In this document: positions 25,773 through 33,788 of the stretch, piece by piece | Numbering within the stretch: the stretch's first letter is position 1 | Layout: every line of letters begins with the position of its first letter | NCBI RefSeq assembly: GCF_963678425.1 | Contig: NZ_OY782853.1 | Coordinates: 434,001-498,000, forward strand | Source: an uncultured Bacteroides sp. | Lineage (GTDB): Bacteria > Bacteroidota > Bacteroidia > Bacteroidales > Bacteroidaceae | Length of the DNA stretch: 64,000 nucleotides | Direction of reading: 5' to 3' | Program-made: the position numbers and the translations under genes | Notes under the pieces: generated by a model | What the model was told of the DNA's origin: nothing | Databases searched by the model: none | Seen by the model: only the letters and a program-made list of their open reading frames with translations

Positions 25773-26516
25773 TTAAATATCTAAATCGAACTTTACCAAA
25801 TGTTTGCGTTTATATTTATTCCAAAATTTTTTGCGAGATCTTAAAATAATTTGGATGCATTCTTCCTGATTAAATCCACGTTCTTTTGCATATTCCACTG
25901 CCAATAATTTAAAAAGATGTGTTTGTCCCCATAGACGGGCAAAATTCTCACAGCCTTTCTCCATGGAAACCTCGCCAAAAGACATTCGGTTAATATCAAC
26001 CAGACAAAAATGGTACTCACCATTAATCTTATCAAAAAGGATGTTGCCAGGAGAATAATCTTTATGAAAGATCTGTGCATTATGAAGTTTTGCTGTATAA
26101 TGTGCAAACGCTTTAATCACCTCAAAATATTGTTCCTCCGTTGCATTTCCAAATTCATAAAAGGTATGAGTATATGGAGAATGCACGCTGATAAAGAAAG
26201 AATAATTTATTAAGCCCCACTTTTTCAATTCGATATAAGCAATCGGTTCGGGAGTCTCGAATCCTTTTTCCAGCAACTGCTTAGGATAATAAAAAGCTCG
26301 TTTTCCCTTACTGTCTCTAAAGCAGGTGTATATAATCCTATTAAACAGCATTGGCACTTTGTACCTTTTAATGTTAATTTCGATATCTCCTACTTTAAAA
26401 ACTTTTATCTCATTCCGTCCTTTGTATATAACACGTCCCTCTTTCTCGAAAAAACCAGGAACCGATTTTACAAAAGTGCGCAACGATTCAAATGCCGGAT
26501 TCAGAAGTATCTTCAT
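25773..26516 (-). CDS. LPS core kinase (Kdo/WaaP family)
   Basis: 247 residues with a small eukaryotic-like kinase fold. The catalytic loop is AQIFHKDYSPGNILF (about residues 146-160, Asp and Asn present) and the metal-binding loop CLVDINRM (about 170). WaaP/KdkA proteins phosphorylate Kdo or heptose in the LPS core. It lies 4 bp from the upstream GT9 gene, which fits core phosphorylation. The exact position modified is unknown. Confidence 0.85.
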   Translation of the reverse strand: MKILLNPAFESLRTFVKSVPGFFEKEGRVIYKGRNEIKVFKVGDIEINIKRYKVPMLFNRIIYTCFRDSKGKRAFYYPKQLLEKGFETPEPIAYIELKKWGLINYSFFISVHSPYTHTFYEFGNATEEQYFEVIKAFAHYTAKLHNAQIFHKDYSPGNILFDKINGEYHFCLVDINRMSFGEVSMEKGCENFARLWGQTHLFKLLAVEYAKERGFNQEECIQIILRSRKKFWNKYKRKHLVKFDLDI

Positions 26517-26520
26517 GCAA

Positions 26521-27555
26521 TTAATATATTATACTCTCTATTTTTTTAATAACCATATCAGATGTAATCTGATTCAGGCAAGCGTAATCCTTCCGATAAC
26601 AGGATTTATTGCCAAATACGGAACATGGGCGACAAGGAAGGTCAACCTGAACCGCATTCATGGGAGATTGTTTCCAGCCCATAAATCCACAATACGGATG
26701 GGTAGCGCCCCAAACAGAAACAACCGGCGCATTGACCAACGAGGCTAGATGCATATTGGCAGAATCCATAGAAACCATGGCATCCAGATGACTCATCAAA
26801 ATCAGTTCAGTATTCATATTCAGTTTTCCGATCAATGAAATTACATTGGGATATTTGCTGGCCCAGGTAGACAGAATGGATTCTTCCTTCTTTCCACCAC
26901 CAAAAAGAAATATTTTTACCCGGGAATCTTTAGCAAAGTGAGCTATCACCTCTCCTTGTTTGTCCAATGGCAGCACCTTTCCTTTATGTTTAGCAAAAGG
27001 AGCAATTCCAATCCATTTAGAATCTCCCTTCTCTCCGGTTATTTCTTGTATCTGAGTAATATCACCTCTTCCTTCCCCATAAATGGAAGTAAAATTTAGC
27101 TGGATAGGAAAACCTAAAACTTTAAAAACATCTGTATACCTCCGGAAAGAAGATTTCTGATTTTCAAGCACCTTATGATACCGGCTGGTCAGTCTCTTCT
27201 TGCCTAAACGTCCTTTATGAATATAAGCAGTTGGAATACCCATTAACTTGAAACGAAGACGAATTATCTTTGTACGAAGTACATCATGCAAATCGGCCAC
27301 ATAGTCAAAGTCCATTACTTTCAACTCATTATAGAACAGCCTATGTAATCCCAGAAGCCCTTTATGCTTACCGTGTAAATCGGCTCCCATAAAATGGACA
27401 TTTCCGGGCAATCCTATAAAAAGCGGTTGGAGTATTGCACGACTCAGTACGGTAATTTCAAGTTCAGGATGCTGCAGAGCAAGCGAATGAATCACCGGGA
27501 TAGTCATCGCTACATCTCCTATCGCGGAAAAACGAATAATCAATATTTTCGCCAT
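26521..27555 (-). CDS. glycosyltransferase family 9 (heptosyltransferase-like)
   Basis: 344 residues. N-terminal ILIIRFSAIGDVAMTIPV (about 4-21), central IGIAPFAKHKGKVLPLDK (about 187), and the C-terminal donor block MVSMDSANMHLASLVNAP (about 260) followed by VSVWGATHP, all typical of ADP-heptose:LPS heptosyltransferases. It has a Cys-rich end (CRPCSVFGNKSC) common in Bacteroidetes members. The second GT9 at 18978 is diverged and transcribed separately. It lies 2 bp after the DUF4254 gene. Confidence 0.9.
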   Translation of the reverse strand: MAKILIIRFSAIGDVAMTIPVIHSLALQHPELEITVLSRAILQPLFIGLPGNVHFMGADLHGKHKGLLGLHRLFYNELKVMDFDYVADLHDVLRTKIIRLRFKLMGIPTAYIHKGRLGKKRLTSRYHKVLENQKSSFRRYTDVFKVLGFPIQLNFTSIYGEGRGDITQIQEITGEKGDSKWIGIAPFAKHKGKVLPLDKQGEVIAHFAKDSRVKIFLFGGGKKEESILSTWASKYPNVISLIGKLNMNTELILMSHLDAMVSMDSANMHLASLVNAPVVSVWGATHPYCGFMGWKQSPMNAVQVDLPCRPCSVFGNKSCYRKDYACLNQITSDMVIKKIESIIY

Positions 27556-27557
27556 TA

Positions 27558-28163
27558 TTACTTCTTTGCGTAGAGCACAGGATTTAATGCAGGGTCATTA
27601 TACATTTTCATCTGTTTGTACACTTTCATATATTTTTTGCCTGCCTTAATATCTTCAATCAGCTGATTAATGGCAGTAGACAAATCCTTTTTCTGCTCCA
27701 ACAGGATGTCCAGTTTCTTCTGACATTGTTCATGATGTTCAGGAGTAGTATCCGTACGTTCCACTTCCTGCTTCATGTGATAAATCTTCAATGCAAGGAT
27801 AGAAAGACGATCAACCGCCCAAGCCGGACTTTCGGTATTAATTGTCGCATCAGATAAAGGTTTCACATCCTTATACTGATCATAAAAATAGCTGTCAATC
27901 AGCTCCACTAAATCTGTTCGATCCTGATTAGATTTATCAATGCGTCTTTTTAATGTCAAAGCTCCTACCGGATCAATCTGAGGATCCCGGATTATATCTT
28001 CAAAATGCCATTGCACGGCATCAATCCAATTCTTCAAATATAAATAATATTCGATAGTCTTTAGCTCGTAAGGATTCTGAATCGGAGCATCTACACTATC
28101 AGTTACATGGTAATTCTCTGTTGATTGAAAGAAAATTTCGTTGCAAAGGTTACTAAATGTCAT
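27558..28163 (-). CDS. DUF4254-domain protein
   Basis: 201 residues, all-helical and hydrophilic, without signal or membrane segment. Recognised as DUF4254 from its pattern (IEYYLYLKNWIDAVQWHFED, RRIDKSNQDRTDLVE, SPAWAVDRLSILALKIYHM). Its function is not known to me. Members are typically next to GT9 genes, as here, so a role linked to core glycosylation is likely. It is the first gene of the eight-gene minus operon, with a promoter just upstream. Confidence 0.8.
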   Translation of the reverse strand: MTFSNLCNEIFFQSTENYHVTDSVDAPIQNPYELKTIEYYLYLKNWIDAVQWHFEDIIRDPQIDPVGALTLKRRIDKSNQDRTDLVELIDSYFYDQYKDVKPLSDATINTESPAWAVDRLSILALKIYHMKQEVERTDTTPEHHEQCQKKLDILLEQKKDLSTAINQLIEDIKAGKKYMKVYKQMKMYNDPALNPVLYAKK

Positions 28164-28188
28164 AATCAGTATTTTTAAATGTAGAGTG

Positions 28189-28219
28189 CAAAACTATACA
28201 TTCTTTCCCGAAGAAACAA
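28189..28219 (-). promoter_or_regulatory. promoter of the LPS-core operon
   Basis: On the minus strand TTG (28219-28217), a 20-bp spacer and TAGTTTTG (28196-28189) fit the Bacteroidetes consensus. It lies 26 bp before the DUF4254 start, so the leader is short. Confidence 0.6.
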
Positions 28220-28258
28220 TTATTTGCACATTTTATTAGCTAAACGGGCAACTTTTAG

Positions 28259-28266
28259 TACTTTTG
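28259..28266 (+). promoter_or_regulatory. putative -7 box of the ABC ATPase-pdxB unit
   Basis: TACTTTTG matches TAnnTTTG. The expected start site (about 28273) is downstream of an in-frame ATG at 28264, so the true start of the ATPase is the ATG at 28300. The -33 region is weak. Confidence 0.5.
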
Positions 28267-28299
28267 TCGGACAACATCTATCACAAATACACATTTACT

Positions 28300-28998
28300 A
28301 TGTCTATCGTATTATCGGATATATCAAAATCTTACGGGAATCAGGAAGTGCTTCACCATATTAATTTTGAAGTAAGACCGGGAGAAATAGCCGGTTTTCT
28401 TGGACCAAACGGGGCAGGGAAATCCACTTGCATGAAAATAATTACCGGATGGCTGACCGATTATAAGGGAACTGTGACTGTTTGCGGATATGACATCAGC
28501 AAAGATCCCATTGCCGCCAAGCGTTGCATCGGCTATTTGCCTGAGAATAATCCGCTTTATCCGGAAATGTATGTCCGGGAATATCTGGAGTATGTGGGAC
28601 AACTTTACCGGGTGGGCAATCTGCACGGACTGGTGGACGAGATGATTGAACGAATAAAGCTGGAAGAGGTGTGCGGAAAGACAATTGGAACGCTATCCAA
28701 AGGATTTCGTCAGCGCGTGGGACTGGCACAGGCTTTGTTACACAACCCCCAAGTGCTGATTCTCGACGAACCTTCTTCAGGACTGGACCCCAACCAATTG
28801 GGCGAAATCCATTCGCTAATCAGAGAACTGGGGAAAGAGAAAACAATCTTATTCTCCTCACATTCTTTACAAGAAGTATCAGACTTATGTGAACACGCTA
28901 TCATTATTCACAAAGGTGAGATTGTGGCAGATGCACAGCTGAGTGAACTGACTAAAGAAAATTCGCTGGAGAATATTTTTAAAAGAATGACAAAATGA
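28300..28998 (+). CDS. GldA-like ABC transporter ATP-binding protein
   Basis: ATPase subunit of about 232 residues from the ATG at 28300 (MSIVLSDISKSYG); the earlier in-frame ATG at 28264 precedes the likely transcription start. Walker A GPNGAGKST (about 37), signature LSKGFRQRVG (about 132), Walker B VLILDEPSSGLDP (about 153) and the H-loop SSHSLQE (about 190). Resembles GldA of gliding-motility ABC systems, but no permease (GldF/GldG) is adjacent, and orphan copies are common in non-gliding Bacteroidales. It overlaps pdxB by the ATGA tetranucleotide. Confidence 0.88.
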   Translation: MSIVLSDISKSYGNQEVLHHINFEVRPGEIAGFLGPNGAGKSTCMKIITGWLTDYKGTVTVCGYDISKDPIAAKRCIGYLPENNPLYPEMYVREYLEYVGQLYRVGNLHGLVDEMIERIKLEEVCGKTIGTLSKGFRQRVGLAQALLHNPQVLILDEPSSGLDPNQLGEIHSLIRELGKEKTILFSSHSLQEVSDLCEHAIIIHKGEIVADAQLSELTKENSLENIFKRMTK

Positions 28999-30050
28999 AA
29001 GTAATTGTTGATAATAAAATTCCTTACATTAAAGGAGTTATTGAAGAGCTTGGAGGGGATACTCCAAACGAGGTTGTATATGTTCCCGGAATGAAATTCA
29101 CTAAGGAAATAGTTCGTGATGCCGATGCGCTGATTATCCGCACCCGTACCCATTGCAACCGTGGCTTGCTGGAAGGGAGTAAAGTGAAATTTATCGCCAC
29201 CGCCACGATTGGTTATGACCACATTGATACAGATTACTGCCGGGAAGCAGGAATCACCTGGACCAATGCTCCGGGATGTAACTCGGCTTCGGTAGAGCAA
29301 TATATCCATTCTACACTGTTACTTCTGGAAAAAGAAAAGGGATTTACTCTGAAAAACAAATGCATTGGAGTAGTCGGTGTAGGTAATGTAGGAAGTAAAG
29401 TTTGTAAAGTAGCTCTGTCACTGAGCATGCGGGTATTAATGAACGATCTTCCCCGTGCCGATAAAGAGGGAGCCGGTCAGTTTACTGACCTGGAAACTAT
29501 TGCCCGGGAATGTGATGTGATCACCTTTCATACTCCTCTCCACAAAGAAGGCAAGTATAAAACATATCATCTGGCCAATACCGCATTCTTCAATTCTCTA
29601 AAAAAATGCCCTGTAATAATAAACACCTCCCGGGGAGAAATAACAGAAACCTCTGCCCTGCTTTCCGCTATAGAAAAGAAACAGATTCAGGAAGCAGTGA
29701 TTGATGTATGGGAAAACGAACCGGACATTAACCTAGAGTTATTGGAAAAGGTCTTTATAGGAACTCCGCACATTGCAGGTTATTCAGCCGATGGAAAAGC
29801 CAATGCCACCCGTATGTCACTGGAATCCCTTTGTCGCTTTTTCCAGATCAATCCAAACTTTGAGATTCATCCTTCTAAACCTGAAAATCCGGTAATCAAG
29901 GCCTCAACCGAAGCAGAAGCTTATCTGCAAACATACAATCCAGAAAGAGACAGCAAAGCGTTGAAAACACATCCAGAACTATTTGAGCAGTTAAGGGGTG
30001 ATTATCCGTTGAGAAGAGAAAAGGAAGCTTATACTTTTCAGATTATATAA
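28995..30050 (+). CDS. pdxB: 4-phosphoerythronate dehydrogenase
   Basis: D-isomer-specific 2-hydroxyacid dehydrogenase of the DXP-dependent vitamin B6 pathway. 351 residues, slightly shorter than in E. coli. Seen: RTRTHCNRGLL (about 50), the Rossmann motif GVVGVGNVGSKV (about 118), TFHTPLHKEG (about 175), NTSRGE (about 213) and the catalytic His region GTPHIAGYSADGK (about 258), which is PdxB-specific. Start overlaps the ATPase stop (ATGA), so the two are translationally coupled. Confidence 0.92.
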   Translation: MKVIVDNKIPYIKGVIEELGGDTPNEVVYVPGMKFTKEIVRDADALIIRTRTHCNRGLLEGSKVKFIATATIGYDHIDTDYCREAGITWTNAPGCNSASVEQYIHSTLLLLEKEKGFTLKNKCIGVVGVGNVGSKVCKVALSLSMRVLMNDLPRADKEGAGQFTDLETIARECDVITFHTPLHKEGKYKTYHLANTAFFNSLKKCPVIINTSRGEITETSALLSAIEKKQIQEAVIDVWENEPDINLELLEKVFIGTPHIAGYSADGKANATRMSLESLCRFFQINPNFEIHPSKPENPVIKASTEAEAYLQTYNPERDSKALKTHPELFEQLRGDYPLRREKEAYTFQII

Positions 30051-30070
30051 AGAAACATTCTAAAGATCTT

Positions 30071-30141
30071 GTACAAAAGAATAATTTGTTTTGTACAGAA
30101 CAATTAATTCTTTTGTACAGAAGATTGCATTCTTCTGTACA
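30071..30141. repeat. array of four GTACA palindromes at 22-bp period (copy 1)
   Basis: GTACA begins at 30071, 30093, 30115 and 30137, exactly 22 bp apart. Each core sits in TTnTGTACAnAA-like dyad symmetry and the spacers are themselves near-palindromic, so arms such as TTGTACAGAAGA/TCTTCTGTACAA (6-nt loop) can fold. It lies between the convergent pdxB and SGNH genes. A second array of the same kind is at 52100-52170. Confidence 0.85.
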
Positions 30142-30192
30142 AGGGAACAAAAATATTCAAGGGAATAATAAAAAGCCTTCGCCATAGTCCAT

Positions 30193-30224
30193 AAAAAAAG
30201 CCTCCATTAACAATGGAAGCTTTT
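30193..30224 (-). terminator. intrinsic terminator of the MurNAc operon
   Basis: Stem AAAAGC-CTCCATT / AATGGA-AGCTTTT with one mismatch and a 3-nt loop, followed on the minus strand by a run of seven T. It lies 40 bp past the SGNH stop at 30264. It may also stop plus-strand transcripts from pdxB. Confidence 0.8.
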
Positions 30225-30263
30225 CCCTTCTAACAAAACACCTATAAACAACAAAGAAACCAA

Positions 30264-30926
30264 CTATTTTACATACGGTTTTAAAACCTCTTTCCAGATA
30301 AGATATCCTGGTCCGAGGAGATGAAGTCCGTCATTCGTATATTTCTTATTCAGGCTCTGAGTGCCCGGAGCAATCAAGCGGGAATAAAGATCAATATAGG
30401 TACATCCCTTCTCTTTTGCCAGAAGTTTTATACCCTTGTTAATATCAATAATCACTTGTGTCTTATTGTGTACTTTCGGGAAACGAGTGAATTCATCATT
30501 TACCGGGAGCAGACTTTGAAGATAGAGCTTCGTCTTGGGAGAATCCGTTTTAATCTTTATCACAAGTTTCCTTAGCATCACTACAACACTATCAGCTGTC
30601 AGATCGTGAGAGACATCATTGATCCCTGACATCAGGAATATCTTTGCAGGTTTACCTTTCAGAATAGGGGTAATACGATCATATATTCCCATAACCACAT
30701 CACCACTAATGCCACGGTTCTTGATATGAGGATTTCCAAAAAGCTCGCCCCACTCACAACCATCGGTCAGACTATTTCCCAGAAAGATAATGTCTGAAGA
30801 GGTGACTGGCAGATACTCAAACAAAGTGGCTCGCTGATCATAATAAGTGCCGTACTTGCCTTGTTGTGCAAAACTATTTGTCACAAAGAGCAAACTGGCT
30901 ACTATAAAGAAGCAGACCTTTTTCAT
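30264..30926 (-). CDS. secreted SGNH/GDSL esterase
   Basis: 220 residues with signal peptide (cleavage about after SFAQ, residue 21). SGNH blocks: IIFLGNSLTDG (catalytic Ser, about 48), RGISGDVV (Gly, about 72), MSGINDVSHD (Asn, about 100) and DGLHLLGPGY (Asp-x-x-His, about 200). Likely an acetyl-esterase acting on a sugar. Its start overlaps the murQ stop, so by context it may remove O-acetyl groups from muramic acid before uptake (inference). It is the last gene of the operon. Confidence 0.87.
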   Translation of the reverse strand: MKKVCFFIVASLLFVTNSFAQQGKYGTYYDQRATLFEYLPVTSSDIIFLGNSLTDGCEWGELFGNPHIKNRGISGDVVMGIYDRITPILKGKPAKIFLMSGINDVSHDLTADSVVVMLRKLVIKIKTDSPKTKLYLQSLLPVNDEFTRFPKVHNKTQVIIDINKGIKLLAKEKGCTYIDLYSRLIAPGTQSLNKKYTNDGLHLLGPGYLIWKEVLKPYVK

Positions 30927-31756
30927 TTGGATTCGTTATTTTGTTGTGCACGATAGGCATCGACCGCTTTCTTTACTGAACCATACATCAGCAACAGGCG
31001 TTTGGCTTGTTCATATTCCATACCCAGTTCTTCGGATACCATCCGTGAGCCACGATCAACCAGCTTCTTATTGGAGAGCTGCATATTGACCATTTTATTC
31101 CCTTTAACACGTCCCAGTTGAATCATTACTGAGGTAGTGATCATATTCAGAATCATCTTCTGTCCGGTTCCGGACTTCATACGGGAACTTCCCGTCACAA
31201 ATTCCGGACCCACAATCATTTCAATAGGAACATCCGCTTCTGCCGATAACGGAGAGTCCGGATTGCTGGAGATTGAACCTGTAAGAATGCCATGCTCACG
31301 AGCCTTGCGCAAAGCACCGATCACGTAAGGAGTAGTTCCTGAAGCAGCAATGCCAATCACTGTATCTTTTTCATTGATCTGATGTTCCACCAGTTCTTCC
31401 CATCCGCGTTCCATATTATCTTCCGCATTCTCCACCGGATTGCGCAATGCCCTTTCTCCTCCGGCAATCAAACCAATCACCAAAGTAGGAGGCATACCAA
31501 ATGTTGGCGGAATCTCAGAAGCATCCAATACTCCCAATCGGCCACTGGTACCGGCTCCCATATAAAAGATTCGCCCACCTTGCTTCATGCGGGGCACTAT
31601 CTGTGACACCAACTTTTCTATCTGCGGTATTGCTTTCTGAACAGCAATAGCTACTTTCTGGTCTTCTGCATTAATACCTTCCAACAATTCCCTGACTGAT
31701 TTTTTTTCCAGATCATTGTTAAGAGAAGATTGCTCGGTTATTTTAATAAATGCCAT
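30923..31756 (-). CDS. murQ: N-acetylmuramic acid 6-phosphate etherase MurQ
   Basis: Cleaves the D-lactyl ether of MurNAc-6-phosphate to give GlcNAc-6-phosphate and D-lactate. I start at the ATG at 31756 (MAFIKITEQS), giving 277 residues; the frame is open to 31798 but that would overlap the kinase gene. SIS-domain motifs: YMGAGTSGRLGVLDASE (about 62-78), SEIPPTFGMP, IGIAASGTTPYV (about 135) and VTGSSRMKSGTGQK (about 190). The Glu in DASE matches the catalytic one of MurQ. It lies 22 bp after the kinase gene. Confidence 0.95.
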   Translation of the reverse strand: MAFIKITEQSSLNNDLEKKSVRELLEGINAEDQKVAIAVQKAIPQIEKLVSQIVPRMKQGGRIFYMGAGTSGRLGVLDASEIPPTFGMPPTLVIGLIAGGERALRNPVENAEDNMERGWEELVEHQINEKDTVIGIAASGTTPYVIGALRKAREHGILTGSISSNPDSPLSAEADVPIEMIVGPEFVTGSSRMKSGTGQKMILNMITTSVMIQLGRVKGNKMVNMQLSNKKLVDRGSRMVSEELGMEYEQAKRLLLMYGSVKKAVDAYRAQQNNESK

Positions 31757-31778
31757 AACTTCTTTTTTGTTTTTATAA

Positions 31779-32612
31779 TTATTTTGAGTGAAAGGCAATC
31801 AATCCGGGCATCGGACTTTTAATGATTGTCCCCAGTTGAACATGTAACTCCTCTGCCGCTTCAACAAGAATATCCTTATAATAATGAGCAACAGATCCTA
31901 TAAAATGAGCCTTGTTGTTCTGATAATCATACTGCATTACATTCCGGATAAAGAATGCCTTAAAACCATTCAATACAATGCGGTGAATCTCCGGATTTTC
32001 AATATTCTGAAAAAGAAAACGGGATAAATTTGCCAAAAACCGATTGGGGAATGGCTCTTTATACACTTTATCCAGAATAATTGCAGGAGTTAGCTGATAC
32101 TGACTCATGAACTTTTCTTTTAATTCCGGAGATAACTGGTTCTTTAAGCAATCTCCCACCAATAATCTTCCTAACACGGCTCCACTGCCTTCATCACCCA
32201 GTATATAACCAAGAGGCGATACATTATCCTTTATCTCTTTTCCATCGTAGAAACAGGAATTTGATCCTGTACCTAAGATACAGGCAATGCCCGATTCTTT
32301 ACCACACAATCCACGGGCTGCTGCAAGAAGATCGCTTCCTACCTCAACTGTAACATTAATGTGTCTGGCTATAGCAGAGCGTACCATTTCTATCTTTTCA
32401 GGAAAGGCACAACCTGCTCCATAAAAGAACACTGAGTCTATACTATAATTTTTTATCTCTGACAACAAGGTTTCTTCAATCTCTTTACTGATTTCTTCCT
32501 CTGTCTGAAAAAAAGGATTTATCCCTTTTGTGAAAATCTGCTGGACTAGCTGTCCATGCTCAACTACACACCAATCTGTCTTAGTAGAGCCACTATCTGC
32601 AATTAATATCAT
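31779..32612 (-). CDS. MurK-like N-acetylmuramate/N-acetylglucosamine kinase (BadF family)
   Basis: Sugar kinase of the BadF/BadG ASKHA family, 277 residues. Phosphate-1 loop LIADSGSTKTDW (residues 3-14), phosphate-2 loop ILGTGSNSCFYDG (about 114) and GDEGSGAVLGR (about 140). In Tannerella forsythia the equivalent gene next to murQ encodes MurK, which phosphorylates MurNAc at C6. Here it sits between MurT-like and MurQ genes and its start overlaps the former (ATGA). A diverged paralogue lies at 45046-45891. Confidence 0.85.
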   Translation of the reverse strand: MILIADSGSTKTDWCVVEHGQLVQQIFTKGINPFFQTEEEISKEIEETLLSEIKNYSIDSVFFYGAGCAFPEKIEMVRSAIARHINVTVEVGSDLLAAARGLCGKESGIACILGTGSNSCFYDGKEIKDNVSPLGYILGDEGSGAVLGRLLVGDCLKNQLSPELKEKFMSQYQLTPAIILDKVYKEPFPNRFLANLSRFLFQNIENPEIHRIVLNGFKAFFIRNVMQYDYQNNKAHFIGSVAHYYKDILVEAAEELHVQLGTIIKSPMPGLIAFHSK

Positions 32613-33778
32613 ATCTTAATATATATTTTTTTCTTATATAAAACGTACCCAATAGCCCAGTTTACCCCTACAAACAATAAGGCAAAGGCCAATGAAGACG
32701 GTAAATTTCCCAAAAGAGGTTGCAACAAATATTTATATGTGTACAATTTTACGCTCATCAATTTTCCAGCATATGGGAAAAGGAAACTACCTGTCAATAC
32801 AGTAAGAACTGCTCCCATAACATAGATAAACAAAGGATTTACACCAAAAGATTCGAAGAATCGGCACCAGGTTTTATATCCCTTAATATCAATAATCCAG
32901 ATGAGTAAGGCCAGAAAACTGGATGCTAGTCCACAGGTGGTAAGCACAAATGTAGGAGACCATATTTTCTTACTAATGGGGCATCCGTAACTTAACAGGA
33001 GCCCAGAGAATGTAAGCACTGTTCCTACCAGGAAAAGTCGCTGGATACGTTCGCCATTATCTTTTACGCTCATCAGCAATTCTCCACACCAGAAACCAAT
33101 CAGTACATGACAGATGGATGGGATGGTACTAAGCAATCCTTCCGGGTCAATAGCCAGTCCGGCATCTTTATACATATGGTTAACTCCCAGAATAGACTTA
33201 TCTATAATAGATACAATATTATGTTCACTCTGTTCAAAACCATTGCCAAAAAGTAATAACATGAAATAAGCAAAAAGAGTAGATAAAACAAGCACAGGGA
33301 TGTATTTATGTTTCATCAGAATCGCGATGAGTGCAGTTGCACCATAACACAAAGCCAGTCGCTGCATAACACCCAATATACGAAGGTGCTCAAAGTTTGT
33401 GATAGCCCGCAGAAAACGCTCTCCATATGAAAGATTTTCTTTATATAACGAATAAAAGGTACGGAAAGATAAGGATAACCATGCGATACCCAAACCGATA
33501 ACGAAAATAACCAATGTACGTTTTAATATCTTCAGAGCAGCTGAATGGCTGAACTCAAAATTATATTTTCTTAAAGAGATATAGGTTGATATCCCCATGA
33601 TAAACATAAAAAACGGAAAGACCAAATCAGTTGGAGTCAACCCAGTCCAAGGTGCATGTTCAAGAGGAGTATATATCGAAGTCCATGACCCTGGGTTATT
33701 TACCAAAATCATACCTGCAATGGTGATACCTCTAAGCACATCCAATGCGAGTAACCGCTGACTGACATTTGTTTTCAT
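32609..33778 (-). CDS. MurT-like inner-membrane sugar transporter (DUF5009/HGSNAT-like)
   Basis: I start at the ATG at 33778 (MKTNVSQRLLALDVLRG), giving 389 residues; an earlier ATG at 33826 would overlap the upstream gene. About ten membrane segments; N-terminal family motif LDVLRGITIAGMILVNN (about 11), APWTGLTPTDLVFPFFMFIMG (about 42, with the catalytic-type region of HGSNAT-like acyltransferases). In Tannerella forsythia this family member before murK/murQ was described as the MurNAc transporter MurT. Elsewhere relatives are annotated as acetyltransferases, so transport is inferred from order. Confidence 0.78.
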   Translation of the reverse strand: MKTNVSQRLLALDVLRGITIAGMILVNNPGSWTSIYTPLEHAPWTGLTPTDLVFPFFMFIMGISTYISLRKYNFEFSHSAALKILKRTLVIFVIGLGIAWLSLSFRTFYSLYKENLSYGERFLRAITNFEHLRILGVMQRLALCYGATALIAILMKHKYIPVLVLSTLFAYFMLLLFGNGFEQSEHNIVSIIDKSILGVNHMYKDAGLAIDPEGLLSTIPSICHVLIGFWCGELLMSVKDNGERIQRLFLVGTVLTFSGLLLSYGCPISKKIWSPTFVLTTCGLASSFLALLIWIIDIKGYKTWCRFFESFGVNPLFIYVMGAVLTVLTGSFLFPYAGKLMSVKLYTYKYLLQPLLGNLPSSLAFALLFVGVNWAIGYVLYKKKIYIKI

Positions 33779-33788
33779 AATTATTGAT

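Noticed and set aside
26326..26748. 140-codon plus-strand frame
   Set aside because: It is antisense to the WaaP-like kinase and GT9 genes, both of which have clear family motifs.
28264..28299. upstream extension of the ABC ATPase gene
   Set aside because: The ATG at 28264 lies inside the -7 box; the ATPase family begins at the ATG at 28300.
30071..30141. CRISPR array
   Set aside because: The period is only 22 bp with palindromic units and similar spacers; there are no unique spacers or cas genes.
31757..31798. upstream extension of murQ
   Set aside because: It would overlap the kinase gene; the family start MAFIKITEQS is at 31756.
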